64,000 nucleotides of DNA, taken from positions 57,742-121,741 of the forward strand of contig BLZA01000011.1 of the NCBI GenBank assembly GCA_013423385.1, given 5' to 3'. The DNA is from Naganishia liquefaciens (taxonomy: Eukaryota; Basidiomycota; Tremellomycetes; Filobasidiales; Filobasidiaceae). Below the pieces are notes generated by a model. It was not told the origin of the DNA. It worked only from the letters and a program-made list of their open reading frames with translations, and made no database searches. A program made the position numbers and the translations under genes. How positions within the stretch are numbered: position 1 is the first letter of the stretch; the number at the start of each line of letters is the position of its first letter. Shown here in pieces: positions 46,711 through 58,309 of the stretch.

Positions 46711-46943
46711 TTCTTGCATAAAGAGCCGACCGTTGCCTGTTCCAGGGAATACCGAGGGGAAATAATGGAACATCGATCGAGACGCTTGTCCATATAGATC
46801 GGCTTCGCTGGGACGACTACCTTCATCCTATAACATCGAATGTACCTTAATGTAACGAATGTTGTCACAGGAAAGCTACAGAATATATCATGCATAATCA
46901 TGTTGACCAGAGGGAAATACACTTAACGTTATGCCCATAACTT
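46711..46943. other. Convergent spacer giant gene / glucosyltransferase A
   Basis: 233 nt, AT-rich (46830-46930); shared 3' region. Confidence 0.45.
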
Positions 46944-49900
46944 TTACAGCGCATTCCGCTGGACTTCTGCAATCTCCCGTGAGCGATCAGCTTGAATTTC
47001 AAGCTCACGCAGCCATAGCTCCGCTTCCTTCTTGATCACCTTCCGGCGATCTTTCACCGTCGCAGCGAACTTATCGAACTGTGATATCATGTTCTCCTTC
47101 GTGTAAGTATCGACTTCTCTCGCTTCTTCTACGCCCATAGCTATTCGCGGCTGTCGCAAGACCGTCTCTCCCAGTTCAGGTCGGAAGGAGTTCACGACGG
47201 ACTTGCCGATTCCCTTCACGGGGTGCGAAAGCAGGCCAAACATACCCGCAGCGGGCTGTACTGCCAAATTGACAGACGCTCGAGCCAGCCCTTTGGCAAA
47301 ACCAGCACCGCCCTGATGGAAGAATCTGCTTGAGGTGATTGTCTCATGCTGAAATTCGTCGGAAACGTACCGACTTCTTTGCTCCTTCCCACGGATCCAG
47401 GACCAATCCGGAGATCCCATCATAGAAACCAAAAGCAAGACCCTTGCCTCCCGCTATGAAGCCACTGCCTGCGCCCGTGACTTTGGTACGCGACCGCCTC
47501 TCCTTGGTGCCATACAGAGAGGGAAGTGTTTCCAGACCTGGCGAAAAGACAATGAGCCGAAGCACTTGAAAGCCTTGCTGGCGGCTCACCTTCTGTCAAT
47601 CCCGTCAAGAACGTCACAATGGCCTTGGGTGGAGCTGTCACCATCAACAGTAGCCCTTTGTCTGGTCTTGATGAGAAGATACGGAAGAAGCCTTCTCCAC
47701 TGCGATCGTTCCGAAAAATCAGGAACAGGAGTCTTCTGCAGCTCTCGGCTTCACTCACAATTCAGTCACGGCAGACAGCACGGCTACAGCACCGCCAGAC
47801 ACAGGATCCGTGATCGGGACATCAGTGGCATACTCGCGGGGACCTGGCGAGCAAGAGGAAAGTGACGTTAGCAGGAGCACAAGACGCCGAGTACGTGAAA
47901 GACTCCTACGCCAGGGGTCCAGGGATTCTTTTTTTATTTTTCCTGCTTGGATGAGTACTTCGGCAGCCACCGTGCTGAGACGAAGAGCGTATTTCTGCGA
48001 CCACCATCTGGCGGCGCGACTTGGATCGATGTCACATCTGATGGCCTACCAATCAGTAACAGCGCCAATTGTTAGCTATGAAGACTCACCGCATATGTAA
48101 GAGCGGCAAATGGGCGTGAAACGCTTCGGCGAAATTTGCCGCTCCATCCTGGCAAAAGGTCTCAGCCATTTTAAACTTGAAAGGTAGGTGGACGTACCGC
48201 ATTCCTGATGGCTGCGCCCACTTCTGCTGCGGCAAGTCTGGCCTGATCAGACAGCGTGTAATCGATGGCGGCAGCCAGTTTGGGCGCAGTAAGCGTCTTA
48301 TATGGAAGTCTACGAAACGGAATTCAGTGGAAGGGCGACTTTACGGTGCATTAAGCTTACGGCTCGGGACCTGCACCTCGATTGGCTATCATTGACCCCC
48401 TGCAGGTCAAGACAAGAATTATAGCTAGTCGACGATGCTTAAAATTGATCTACACTTACCAGAAAGGTTGATCGCCAAAGAACGGGACTGGGATAGAAAT
48501 CAGATCAACAACCGTCCGATGACTCTGGAGAGAGCATATGACTCACCAACGACGACAGGCAAGTCGTGCTTCAGAGCGATCGCTGTCGTTCCAGCTCCTC
48601 CGTGATTGCAAACCGCCGCTACCCGTTTCTCGGCGAATAGCCAGTCATGGGGAATGTCGCCTAACAGGGCACAAAGTCATCAGCCATCAAGGTAACAATG
48701 TAGGTATGGAGTAACAGCTCACCGAGCAAAAAGATGTTCTCTGGCAATTCGACGTTGCCCATCTTGCTCCAACCTGCCGAAAGTAATGCGCGAACCCCAC
48801 TTTGCTTGATTGCCTCGAAAAGGAGGCCTTCACGCAAAGGTCAGTTGTCGTTGCTCATACTCATACCACATAACCTACGCGTAAAGGCATCTGGGTCATC
48901 CACAACAATCGAGCCAAAGCCGACATATATTGGAGTCGGGCCAGCTTTCAAGAACCTCACTAAATCTGGTTCCGGATGGTAGTCTGGACTGGACACAAAT
49001 AAGAATCCGGTGATATCGATGTTTTGCATCCAGTCTTTTGGTTTTGGGATAAGCTCGGCGCTCCAGCAGTATATGTATGGAAGCTTGAGACGATCAAGTA
49101 CGGACGCGCCGGATAGCATCGAGATCTTGTCCAGGCCGAGTTTCTTTTTCCTGAATCGGTTAATGGTAGAACCCAACCTGGAAAAAGATGAAGGCTTAGC
49201 ACCTTCTGCGTATGTTTGCGGGAGCATGCGATAAGGAATTCCATGCTTACCCTTGCCACGTCAGATTGGCCGCCATAGCGAATGTCAGATAGTTTGTGAG
49301 ACGAGATGGTGTGTTACTTTGCTCAATTGCTACGAGAGGATGCGAGAACTCCGTGGTGGGTGACCAAGGCATAGCTGAAGGGCACAAATCATGAGTGGAA
49401 AGCATAACCTAGGACTCTCCGGACCCACTGAAAGACATGACCAAGGGTAATCCCAACGCTTCCGCAGCGTGTATATGGGCAAATGCTGGGGGATTGCTGA
49501 TGATTGCGTCTGCGGCAAAGGCTCGTCCATTCTGAGGACATGGTTGAAATGTGGAGCGATAGAATTTCTGGAGCATCTGTATCCGTCTGATCTTGGTGAC
49601 AATCCGAAGTATCCGCCCACAGATCGTACGTACCTCCTTGATCATGCCCTTCTTGCGACCGATGTCTCCATTCGTAAGAGATTCGATGCCTGGCATCAGT
49701 CCGGGATCTAAAAAAGGCGGGACATATAAGTACAAAGCTCTAGGCAACGACATGATCTCCTTCAGCTCACTCTTAACCATATAGGCCATCAATTCCTTTG
49801 GGTCTCCGCCGATCCCAAAAAATTCCAGGTGATCCTTGAGCGGCTTTCCCTGACTGTCCACTCGTCCGTTCAGATGCGACGCTTGCTGCAAAACGAAACT

Positions 49901-50435
49901 TTCGAAGACATCATGAGTTGCGATGCGAACACGATGTCCGTGGGTTTTGATGAGTTCCAATGCCGCAGCCAGATACGGTTGGACGTCTCCTCGGGATCCA
50001 ACAATCATGATGACAATGTTCAACACTGGGACTCGTAATGGCCTTGAGAGATCCACGCCGTATTCTCGTACTGGTAACGCATAATCGGGTGGAAGGTCGG
50101 GGAACTTCTTCTTGGCGTTGCTGCAGAGGTATCATTAACGATGCGAAGTGCTTTGTACGCGAATGTCCTACAAGCTGACTCTTATTGTTCCGTCTCTTCT
50201 CAGTTCCGCTTTAGTGCTCAGTTCAGGTCCTTTGATTTCCAGACGGCTGGGATCTGCGAAAAAGCGGAGCGATAGTGCTTTAGTATTTTCTTGCCTTTCT
50301 ACCACGCACAGAGGATGACAAACCTATCGGTTCCTCTTCTCCGCCAGCTTCGGATTCCGAGTCTGCGGGAGAGCTGGCATCATCGACTTCTCGATAGGGC
50401 GGCAGCTGGTCTTGCTGTTTCTTCTTCGCTGACAT
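46944..50435 (-). CDS. Sterol-glucosyltransferase-like UDP-sugar transferase, copy A
   Basis: GT1-type enzyme expected to move glucose from UDP-glucose to a sterol or other lipid at membranes. Eighteen exons: 50324-50435, 50172-50253, 49771-50120, 49634-49707, 49429-49576, 49251-49374, 48879-49177, 48723-48827, 48547-48660, 48460-48487, 48361-48399, 48198-48309, 48090-48148, 47910-48037, 47759-47843, 47590-47666, 47371-47537, 46944-47312; 823 aa. N-terminal Rossmann half: [54 protein letters not shown]. Donor half: [36 protein letters not shown] (His451), [17 protein letters not shown]. No PH or GRAM domain is seen, unlike Atg26. A Gly/Ala-rich tail ([27 protein letters not shown]) follows. 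Confidence 0.92.
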
Positions 50436-51301
50436 GATATAGATAAATGAGGCTGATGGAGAGCTTCTGATCCGAAGAGTGAATGTTCGACTGCTCAACG
50501 ATGCTGATGTCTACGTGCGGGCTCCCAATGCTTCAATCAGATGTATTTATCCTCATCCAGAAACATTTCAGCGTATCGTAAGACGCCGAACGCGTTGTGG
50601 ATTGGCGATGCAGTATTTCGGCAGCTGTGCTAAATGACGGCACGGCGGCAAGGCATTGCTGAGGATGAGCTTTGCAACACTCTGGCCAGGTCCCGTAGAG
50701 CTTCGCACACTGCATGTTCCCTTTGGCGTTGACCGATTTGCATGTCCGGCGGTGACCTGCGGAAGAGATCTAGACAACCCTTATACTGAGCCGACTTTGC
50801 ATCCGCTCGACGCCCACCCGAATTCGGTCCGAGAACAAGTTGAGCTTGATAAGACTCGCGATTCGACTCTGCCTTCCGCATGGCATTCGACTTGTTTGAT
50901 GCCCGGATAGACGTTTGTGCAAATGGCGTGCATCTGTAGAGACCCCCGCTGCTTTCCTTTTCATCCAATAACGCCTGCCGTGCTTCGCTCCATCTACAAA
51001 GCCTGACGCATTTGCAGCGACACGCTCTTGATGCCGACCGTCCCCTCAATAGGAGCCCAGACACGCGCTCAAAGTAGATTTCACGAGCAAGAGCATCCGA
51101 CAGACTTCAATACCGCTTTAATGATCCAGACCTGTAGGGCCAGTCCACCGCTAGCTGCACGAATGGGCTATCCCTCGTTGCTCGACTCCCCGTTGACTGA
51201 TCAGCGCTCGCGCCATTTCATTCCCTTCTGACAGAAATGGAGTTGACATCAAATAAAATAATGCCAGCACTCCGCGGCTCCTCTTTTGTAGACTATCACC
51301 C
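50436..51301. promoter_or_regulatory. Spacer between the two glucosyltransferase copies
   Basis: About 865 nt upstream of copy A and downstream of copy B. A minus-strand frame of 144 codons (50630-51064) has no family features. No glucosyltransferase remnant seen. Confidence 0.4.
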
Positions 51302-54300
51302 TTATCTTCCGCTTGACTCTCTCAAGCCGGCCTCCTTTCTGATAGCTCTACGACGATCTTCCACCTTGCTGGCCAGCAGATCAAACTGAGCCAGTACGTC
51401 TTGCTTGAATCGCAAATCAATATCCATCGCTTGTTGAACACCGATGGCTGTCCTCGAGAGTCGTAGCACATTCTCGCCGGATTCCGGATTGGGATTAAAG
51501 GAGTCGGATATCGCTTTGCCAACACCTGCGACAGGGCGGACAAGCAAGCCAGCTATTCCCACAGCAGGCTTTACCGCCAAGTTCATTGGAATGCGTACCA
51601 GGCTTTTAGCAAGCCCGAAACCCTAAGGCAGGATCCGTTGGCATGAGTTTTCATCGCAATGACCTAACACCGATGAATACGCACCGACTTTTTCAACCCC
51701 GCAGACGTGTCCTGGGCTAAAACAGACATCCGATTACCAAAAGAAGGCCTCTTCGCATTTTCGATACCATCTCTCGTGAATTCCCTCTCCTTTGTGCCGG
51801 TGGTTGCGAGACTCTCGAGACCTGCAGTAACCAAACTGAGCCAAGAAGGATGCGTGCTCAAGAGCAACCTCACCTTCGTATACTCCACTCAGAGCGATTG
51901 CCGCAGCTTTCGCTGGAGCACTAGCTACGGTGAGCAAGCCCTTATTGCGCCTTGACGTCGATAGCACGCGTGGGTAGAGTTCTCCACTGTGATCGGAAGA
52001 TGCTCAGGCGGTCAAGAATTGTTGCTGTTCAGGCATACTCACGAATTCGTGACCGCAGACAGCACTCCAAAGGCACCTTCAAACGCCGGTTCATCGGGTG
52101 GCAACTCGGTTGCATATTCGCAGGGACCTTTCAACACAGCGATTAGGACGATGCAGAAGGGGGGCCGAGAAATTTCTCCTCACGCCAAGCTTTCAGTGTC
52201 TCCCTCTGGAGCTTGCCCGCTTGTGACAGGACTTCCGCAGCCATCGAGCTGAGGCGAAGCGCATATCTTTCCGACCACCACCTAGCTACCCGGTTCGGAT
52301 CGATGTCGCATCTGAACATGGCCAGATGAGTACAACGATGTAACACGAGACTTCTCGACTGACCGCATACGCAATAGCGGTAGATGAGCATGAAATGACT
52401 CTGCAAATCTGGCTGCCCCGTCCTGAAAGGAAGCGGAGGTTAGTGTGGAAGCTCGACACGGTATTTGGGAGTTGACCTACAGTATTCCTGATGGATGTGC
52501 CTACTTCTGCGGCGGCGATTTTTGCTGCATCGGAAAGCGCATAAGTGATAGCCGCGGCCAATTTTGCAGCAGTGAGCGTCTTGAAGGGAAGTCTTTGCGT
52601 GAATTCAAAACTTAGCGCTTTGCGTCAGAGCATCCCAGCGTTGAATTCTTACGGTTGCGGTCCCGCGCCACGATTTGCGATCATGGCTCCCCTGCGGAGC
52701 AGAGCGGATCATCTGTCATGAATCCTACATTTCCTGAGCTGCACCCACCAGAAGGGTTGATCGCCGAAGAAGGGCACTGTGCGGGGATAGCGTTAATCAG
52801 GGTTGAAAACGAGTGCGAAAGATGACTGACCAACAATCACAGGCAAGTCATTCTTCAAGGCGATAGCAGTCGTCCCAGCGCCCCCATGTATGCAGACAGC
52901 CGACACGCGATTTTCGGCAAACAGCCAGTCGTGAGGGATATCGCCTTACCGAGCAAACGCGAAGTCAGGATCCCAAGACCAGGCATTGACCGGCTGCAGT
53001 CAAAGCGAACGCTCACCAAGCAGGAAAACATTATCTGGGATGTCGACGTTGCCCATCTTACTCCAGCCCGCGGACAACAACGCTCGGACGCCACTTTGCT
53101 TGATCGCCTCGAAAAGCAGGCCTATGAAACATCAGTTCTCGGTACTTGGAGTCTCGCCGAGTGCTTACGCGTGAAGGCATCGGGGTCGTCAACCACAATC
53201 GACCCGAATCCCACGTAGATCGGCGTGGGTCCGGCTTGCAGAAAGTCCATCAGTTCCGGCTTGGGCTGATAGTCTGGACTCGAAAGGAATAAAAACCCGG
53301 TGATATCGATATTTTGCATCCAGTCTTTCGGCTTGGGAATTAATTCGGAGCTCCAGCAATAGATGTACGGAAGCTTGAGGCGATCAAGCGCGGATGCGCC
53401 AGACATCAGCGAGATCTTGTCCAAGCCAAGTCGCTTTTTCCGGAAGTTGTTGATGGTCGAGCCCAATCTGCGCACGACAGAACAGAATCAGAAACTTCAC
53501 TGGAATTTCTGCAGATATTGCAAAAAATCTGATTTACCCTTGCCATGTCAGACTTGCCGCCATGGCGAATGTCAGGTAATTTGTGAGGCGCGACGGCGTG
53601 TTGCTTTGTTCGATTGCCACAAGAGGGTGCGAGAATTCTGTGGTAGCCGACCAGGGCATTGCTAAACTAGATCGTGAGCGACCAAGCACGGTGACATGGC
53701 TTTTGTACGTACTGAACGACATGATCAAAGGAATGCCCAGCGCTTCGGCGGTGTGAATATGTGCAAACGCGGGTGGGTTGCTGATGATTGCGTCCGCAGC
53801 GAAAGCCTGTCCGTTCTGAGGGCATGGTTGGAAGGTCGAGCGATAGAAGTTGTGGATCATCTGTGATACGATTTGATTTCAGCGATGTCGGCATGATTGT
53901 TCAGATAACACCGACCTCTTTAATCATGGCCTTCTTGCGGCCGATGTCTCCATTCGTGAGTGAGCCCATCCCAGGGATTAAGCCGGGATCTAAAAAAAAA
54001 ATAAGACACCGCTTGTCAATCAGGGCTCTACGAGGGACCTCTTACATACTTTTCACCATGTACGCCATAAGGTCCTTGGGGTCTCCTCCGATCCCGAAGA
54101 ACTCGAGATTATCCGTAAGCGGCTTTCCTTGCCTGTTCATTCTTCCATTCAGATGTGCAGCTTGCTCGAGAACAAAGCTTTCAAAGACGTCATGTGTTGC
54201 TATACGGACACGGTGGCCATAGGTCTTGATGAGTTCGAGCGCAGCCGCGAGATAAGGTTGAACGTCTCCGCGGGAGCCGACAATCATGATGACGATGTTC

Positions 54301-54714
54301 AATGACGGGACTCGCAAAGGTCGTGAGGAGTCTATTCCGTATTCTTGCACGGGCAAGGCATAGTCGGGAGGTAAATCTGGAATTTCTGTCTTCGCATCGC
54401 TTCGGAGCCTGGATTAGAGACGCTTTCTCATTGGTATACAAATGACTTACAGGGTGACACCGATAGTTCCGTCTCCTTTCAACTCCGCCTTACTTTGCAA
54501 ACCGGGACCAGAAGTCTCTATGCTCCTTGGATCTGAAAACCGGACAGCAGTATCAAGTAGTGAGCTCCCAGAGGTTGCAGTCTCCCGACATATACGGACC
54601 TTGAGACTTTCCTTCTTCGCCAGAGTCCGAATCTGCCTCATCTCTCAAGCTCCGCGTTCCGTCTTTCGAGTAGGACGGCGGCTGTCCTTGAGCTCGCCTA
54701 TCGTCGGATGGCAT
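51302..54714 (-). CDS. Sterol-glucosyltransferase-like UDP-sugar transferase, copy B
   Basis: Tandem paralog of copy A. Eighteen exons with introns at the same places: 54600-54714, 54451-54532, 54050-54408, 53916-53989, 53713-53860, 53538-53661, 53169-53467, 53017-53121, 52831-52944, 52749-52776, 52653-52691, 52481-52592, 52364-52422, 52184-52311, 52043-52127, 51874-51950, 51685-51821, 51302-51622; 801 aa. Fourteen exons match copy A in length exactly. Motifs intact: [71 protein letters not shown] and [12 protein letters not shown]. The C-terminal tail is present but ends sooner ([12 protein letters not shown] against a longer charged helix in copy A). Exon 17 is 30 nt shorter. The different acidic N terminus and tail suggest diverged regulation or location, not loss of catalysis. 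Confidence 0.92.
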
Positions 54715-55656
54715 AATCAAGGTATCGAGGTCTTAGCTCAAGCGCTTTGGTTGTGATCACAGATGCTCTGAGCGTGGATTCGGTATGAACCAGACCGATC
54801 TGCACTGGTTGCGGTTCAGTTCTCTGTTCCGTCGTCCAATATATCAAGCCGTCGTGGTACTGCACTGGTTATGCTTCACTGGCTGTGCTTCGCATGCTCT
54901 TCTGTAGAGTTGCGATCGCCCATCGGTTCGATCGTCGGCCCTAGTGACCACCCTGGATAATACCATGCTGCTCCAACCGGTAGCCGAGTGACCTGACCCT
55001 AGTTGTCTGCCATTGATGAACGCTATCAGCAAGCTGGCTGCTATATTTATCATACTCAAGTACAGGCAGCTGTACAGGCTGGAAGGCTATGTACATCTTC
55101 CCTCGGCCCCAGCAGCCCGGGCCGAATGGCTGATCACCGAGGTCCATCTGACCCAGCTGCAAGGGAAAAGACGATGACACGTCACTTTTCGAAGGTATCG
55201 CTCGCCTTCTGTTAAAGGACGAAACGCGTGAAAGTCTTTATCGATGGTAAGCAGCGTGAGCCAACCAATATAACTCCTGATTGCCACGTCTACATATCAT
55301 GCGGTATCCCATATCATACACTGCGCCATCGCCTTTCGCCTGAAATCTGCGAGCTGGTCTTTGCGGCATGAACCGCTGGCATGACCCGGTTGCTGTCAGC
55401 TTTCTTGACGTGTACGTTTAGCGCACAAAAGCGATTCCAGGCATTCTGCTGTCTTCGCCAATCTGCGCATAGCCTCCTGTTGGTCGGAGTGTCGAGTTGG
55501 GACAGCGCATGAATAAAGCTCCTCCTTTACAGCCTTGATGCAAGGATGCCCAGCAAGTATAAAGAACGATTCACCTTCCCGGTCAACAGTTCTCTCTGTC
55601 GACACTCATTTATAATTGAGGTATACAGGAATCACCGTCGAGACTTACAACTCAGC
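54715..55656. promoter_or_regulatory. Promoter region of glucosyltransferase B and of the 55657 gene
   Basis: About 940 nt between divergent starts. TATAAA lies at about 55559-55564, roughly 95 nt before the 55657 ATG. The element CTGCACTGGTT occurs twice (about 54800 and 54858). No gene supported. Confidence 0.45.
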
Positions 55657-56617
55657 ATGTCTCTTCCTTCCTTTACAACGAGCGAAAACCCAAGCGGGAA
55701 TCCACATTCATTGCAGCGGCCCTCTTTCGGCTATAACTCCTACACTGGGCAATACTACTGTATCGATCCCTCCGATGTTAGTTACCACGTCCTGGATTCG
55801 AATGCGAATTCCGAGGAACTAGAGCTCTTCGTCTCCACACACATTGGCACGCAGCCTGGAGAGCAGGCCGAGGCAACAGAAGTGGTGGTGTCTCGATTGC
55901 TTGACAAGCGAAGTCAAGCGGAAAAGGAGGCAGAGATGGAGGAAAAGCCTCAAACCGGGTCCTTAGAGCTCGTAGGGGGCAGTCCTGTTGACAATGGCAA
56001 ATTCGATGCCGAAGAGAGGCAACGTGCTGAACGCAAAAGGAAAGAGCTTGAGATAGTGAATAGCAGGCTTGAGGTTTTAGAACGATTCTCAATATCAGGT
56101 TCGGGAGATGAAAGTTCTTCTGAGTTGTCGAATGATGAGAAGGATAAGGCCGCCGAGCAATTGATGAGGGATTTTGACTTAGAGGTTTGTAGCCCCCGCA
56201 AATAGAAGGTGTCAATGGTCAGAATGCACCTCCGACTTTTATCAGCCATCTGTTTCCTAACAAATCCGCCGATGTCGGGGCCCTGACTCACAGCATCAGT
56301 TCTATTGATGCGCACTTTCCCGAGGAATCTTCAAACCGCGGCAGACATCGCGCTGTCTTTGCGGCTAGACTTCCGAGCCTCCTTGCTTATAGATCGTCAA
56401 TGTCGACGCAAACAGAGATGAAATGAAGGCCTTTGTGCAAAAGTATGCAAAGGATGTGGCTGGGCACCTACCGAACGTCGAAGCTGCGAACGAAGCGAAG
56501 ATCAACGAGATCATTGACAAGATGGAGGAAATCCGCGTTGAACAGGCAAAGATCGAGAAGGGGGAGGCGGAGGAGGAAGCCGAGGAGGAAGCCGAGGAGA
56601 AGGCCATGCCGCAGTGA
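55657..56617 (+). CDS. Unrecognised acidic coiled-coil protein (3' exon structure uncertain)
   Basis: Starts MSLPSFTTSENPSGNPH, followed by GYNSYTGQYYCIDPSDVSYHV and a Glu/Lys-rich coiled-coil part up to about 56186 (AAEQLMRDFDLE). A donor GAG|gtttgt and an acceptor ggtcag at about 56226 keep frame and would add NAPPTFISHLFP. Another exon probably reads DEMKAFVQKYAKDVAGHLPN to 56617, ending in runs of AEEEAEE, but I could not find a clean splice joining it. No family is recognised. The TATA box and first 176 residues support a real gene; function and the end of the protein are open. It may be two adjacent genes. Confidence 0.5.
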
Positions 56618-56793
56618 GCGAAGGTTGATAGCGGCTCGCGTTATGAGATAGTTGTTCTACGCAGTCGCCACAGGCACCTGCGCCGAGACATTGCTATGTG
56701 TGTAGTAACGTACCCGGAAGCCCTTGACTTTAGGCGGTCCATATGACATAGTCCCGGGACATCGCATTGCTCCGTTCATCCTACAAAACTCTC

Positions 56794-58072
56794 TTAAAAG
56801 ACGCCAATCTTGACACCTGCGGCCAACAACTTTTGCCGAACGACCTTGTCCCCAAACAAAGTCTTCCAAAAGTCCTGCCTAATCTCCGGAATCGAAAGCA
56901 ACGATCGGTTTTCTAAACGAGAGACAGCGTTAGTAAGCATACCATTCGCCCCGTCTACCGGTGACTTACTCGAATCTCGGTACGTCAAGTCCAACAAGAT
57001 CATTGTCTGCTGTCGAATATGCAGCGCGTCGGAATCGGCGAGGATTTTACCGATTCTGTTTGGTGTGCCGGCCGCGATGCTGATCTTGGTCTTTTGCAAA
57101 TGTTCAATCTGCTCCGAGACCTTGAAGTGTTTTGCAAAGAGCTGTCGAGAGGGGACGGGTGAGAAGGGGATGGCGCTAGAGGTCCGAAGAGAGGACATAC
57201 CTTGGCAAACTCGCCCGGCGGCTTGGGCTCCATCTTTTTCAAACTACGGACGACGTCGGCGCATCGGATGCCGGACAGAGAGAGGATGATGATGGATGGT
57301 GTTCCCTCCTTCTTGATCTGCTTTGGTAGCGGTGGCAGCTCTGTGACGGCATGAGAGAGTTGTAGGTGACGGAATCCAAGATGGACTTACGCTTTTGAAT
57401 AAAGGCAGGGAGGACTGAAAGGTCACGAGTGTCCTTCCATTGTGACGTTGACATGAGGAATCCGGCTAGACGAAACACGAATCATTAGCTGGAATTCGAT
57501 CTCGACGCGAACTCCGACGTACGTGGTATCCTCAGATCTGCCAACTCCATATCTGACGCCTTGGGGAATGCCTCTTTGAGGTTGCCAAATAACCACTCGT
57601 CCAACTGCGAGACGGTCATCTCGGCAGGCTGCAACGCCTCAGCTTCCCGAATTTTTCGCTAGCAACCGAGAGATGTGTCAGATGCGTGACCGATGCGAAC
57701 GGCGAAGGGGGGATTGATCGCCTGCGATGGGGTATCCTTACCTACTTTCTCACTCCTCTCCTTTGCCTTGACCTTTCGCTTCTTCTTCTTCTCCGCGTCC
57801 GTCAGCGGTGCACCATCACTCCGGGATTGATCTGTTTCCCCCGCGGTAGCCTTGCGCTTCTGTCCCACCTGCGCGTCAGCATCTTCCTCTCGCTCCTCGT
57901 CAGGCGATCCGTCATCCGCCCTGCCGTCCTCTTCGTCCTCGCTAAAGAACCGATTAGGATCGGCATCGCCGTCGGCGTCGTGCGTGGTCGACTGGATGTA
58001 TTCCGGTGCGACATCGAGTCCATCGTCGAGGTCGTCTCCCCCCGTGAACGGCTGTACTGCTGCTTGTGACAT
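56794..58072 (-). CDS. CMS1: CMS1-like protein of the 90S pre-ribosome
   Basis: Cms1 is a helicase-like but ATPase-dead factor linked to U3-containing early small-subunit assembly in the nucleolus. Exons: 57746-58072, 57523-57658, 57391-57465, 57201-57340, 56970-57141, 56794-56912; 322 aa. A long acidic and Lys-rich N terminus (FFSEDEEDGRADDG, EKKKKRKVKAKERSEK) is followed by TVSQLDEWLFGNLKEAFP, DLSVLPAFIQKQLPPLP, PSIIILSLSGIRCADVVRSL, LFAKHFKVSEQ and ISIAAGTPNRIGKIL. The last two blocks correspond to degenerate helicase motifs of the family. The end is VRQKLLAAGVKIGVF. No Walker A is present, as expected. Confidence 0.92.
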
Positions 58073-58309
58073 GGCTCCTGCGAGTGCGATACGCGAAATG
58101 GTCGACGTGGAATGGGAGATGCACACCGAGAATGTGACACCTGCCGCGCGGGAGAAACACCCATCAAACATGCAAGTAAGCCGACCTATTAATTATGCGT
58201 CCGATCGCACATTCGGCACGTGATGCCGACCGCGGTCCGTCCAGTTTCAACTGTCCAGCCAAAGTCACGCCCGGTTGAGCGAGTTTCTCTCGCAAAAGAC
58301 ACATCAGGC
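58073..58309. promoter_or_regulatory. Compact divergent promoter CMS1 / mitochondrial TyrRS
   Basis: 237 nt between divergent start codons of two translation-related genes; promoters must overlap. No TATA box seen. Confidence 0.5.

Noticed and set aside
50630-51064. 144-codon minus-strand frame between the glucosyltransferase copies
   Set aside because: No motif and no promoter or splice context. It does not resemble a fragment of either copy.
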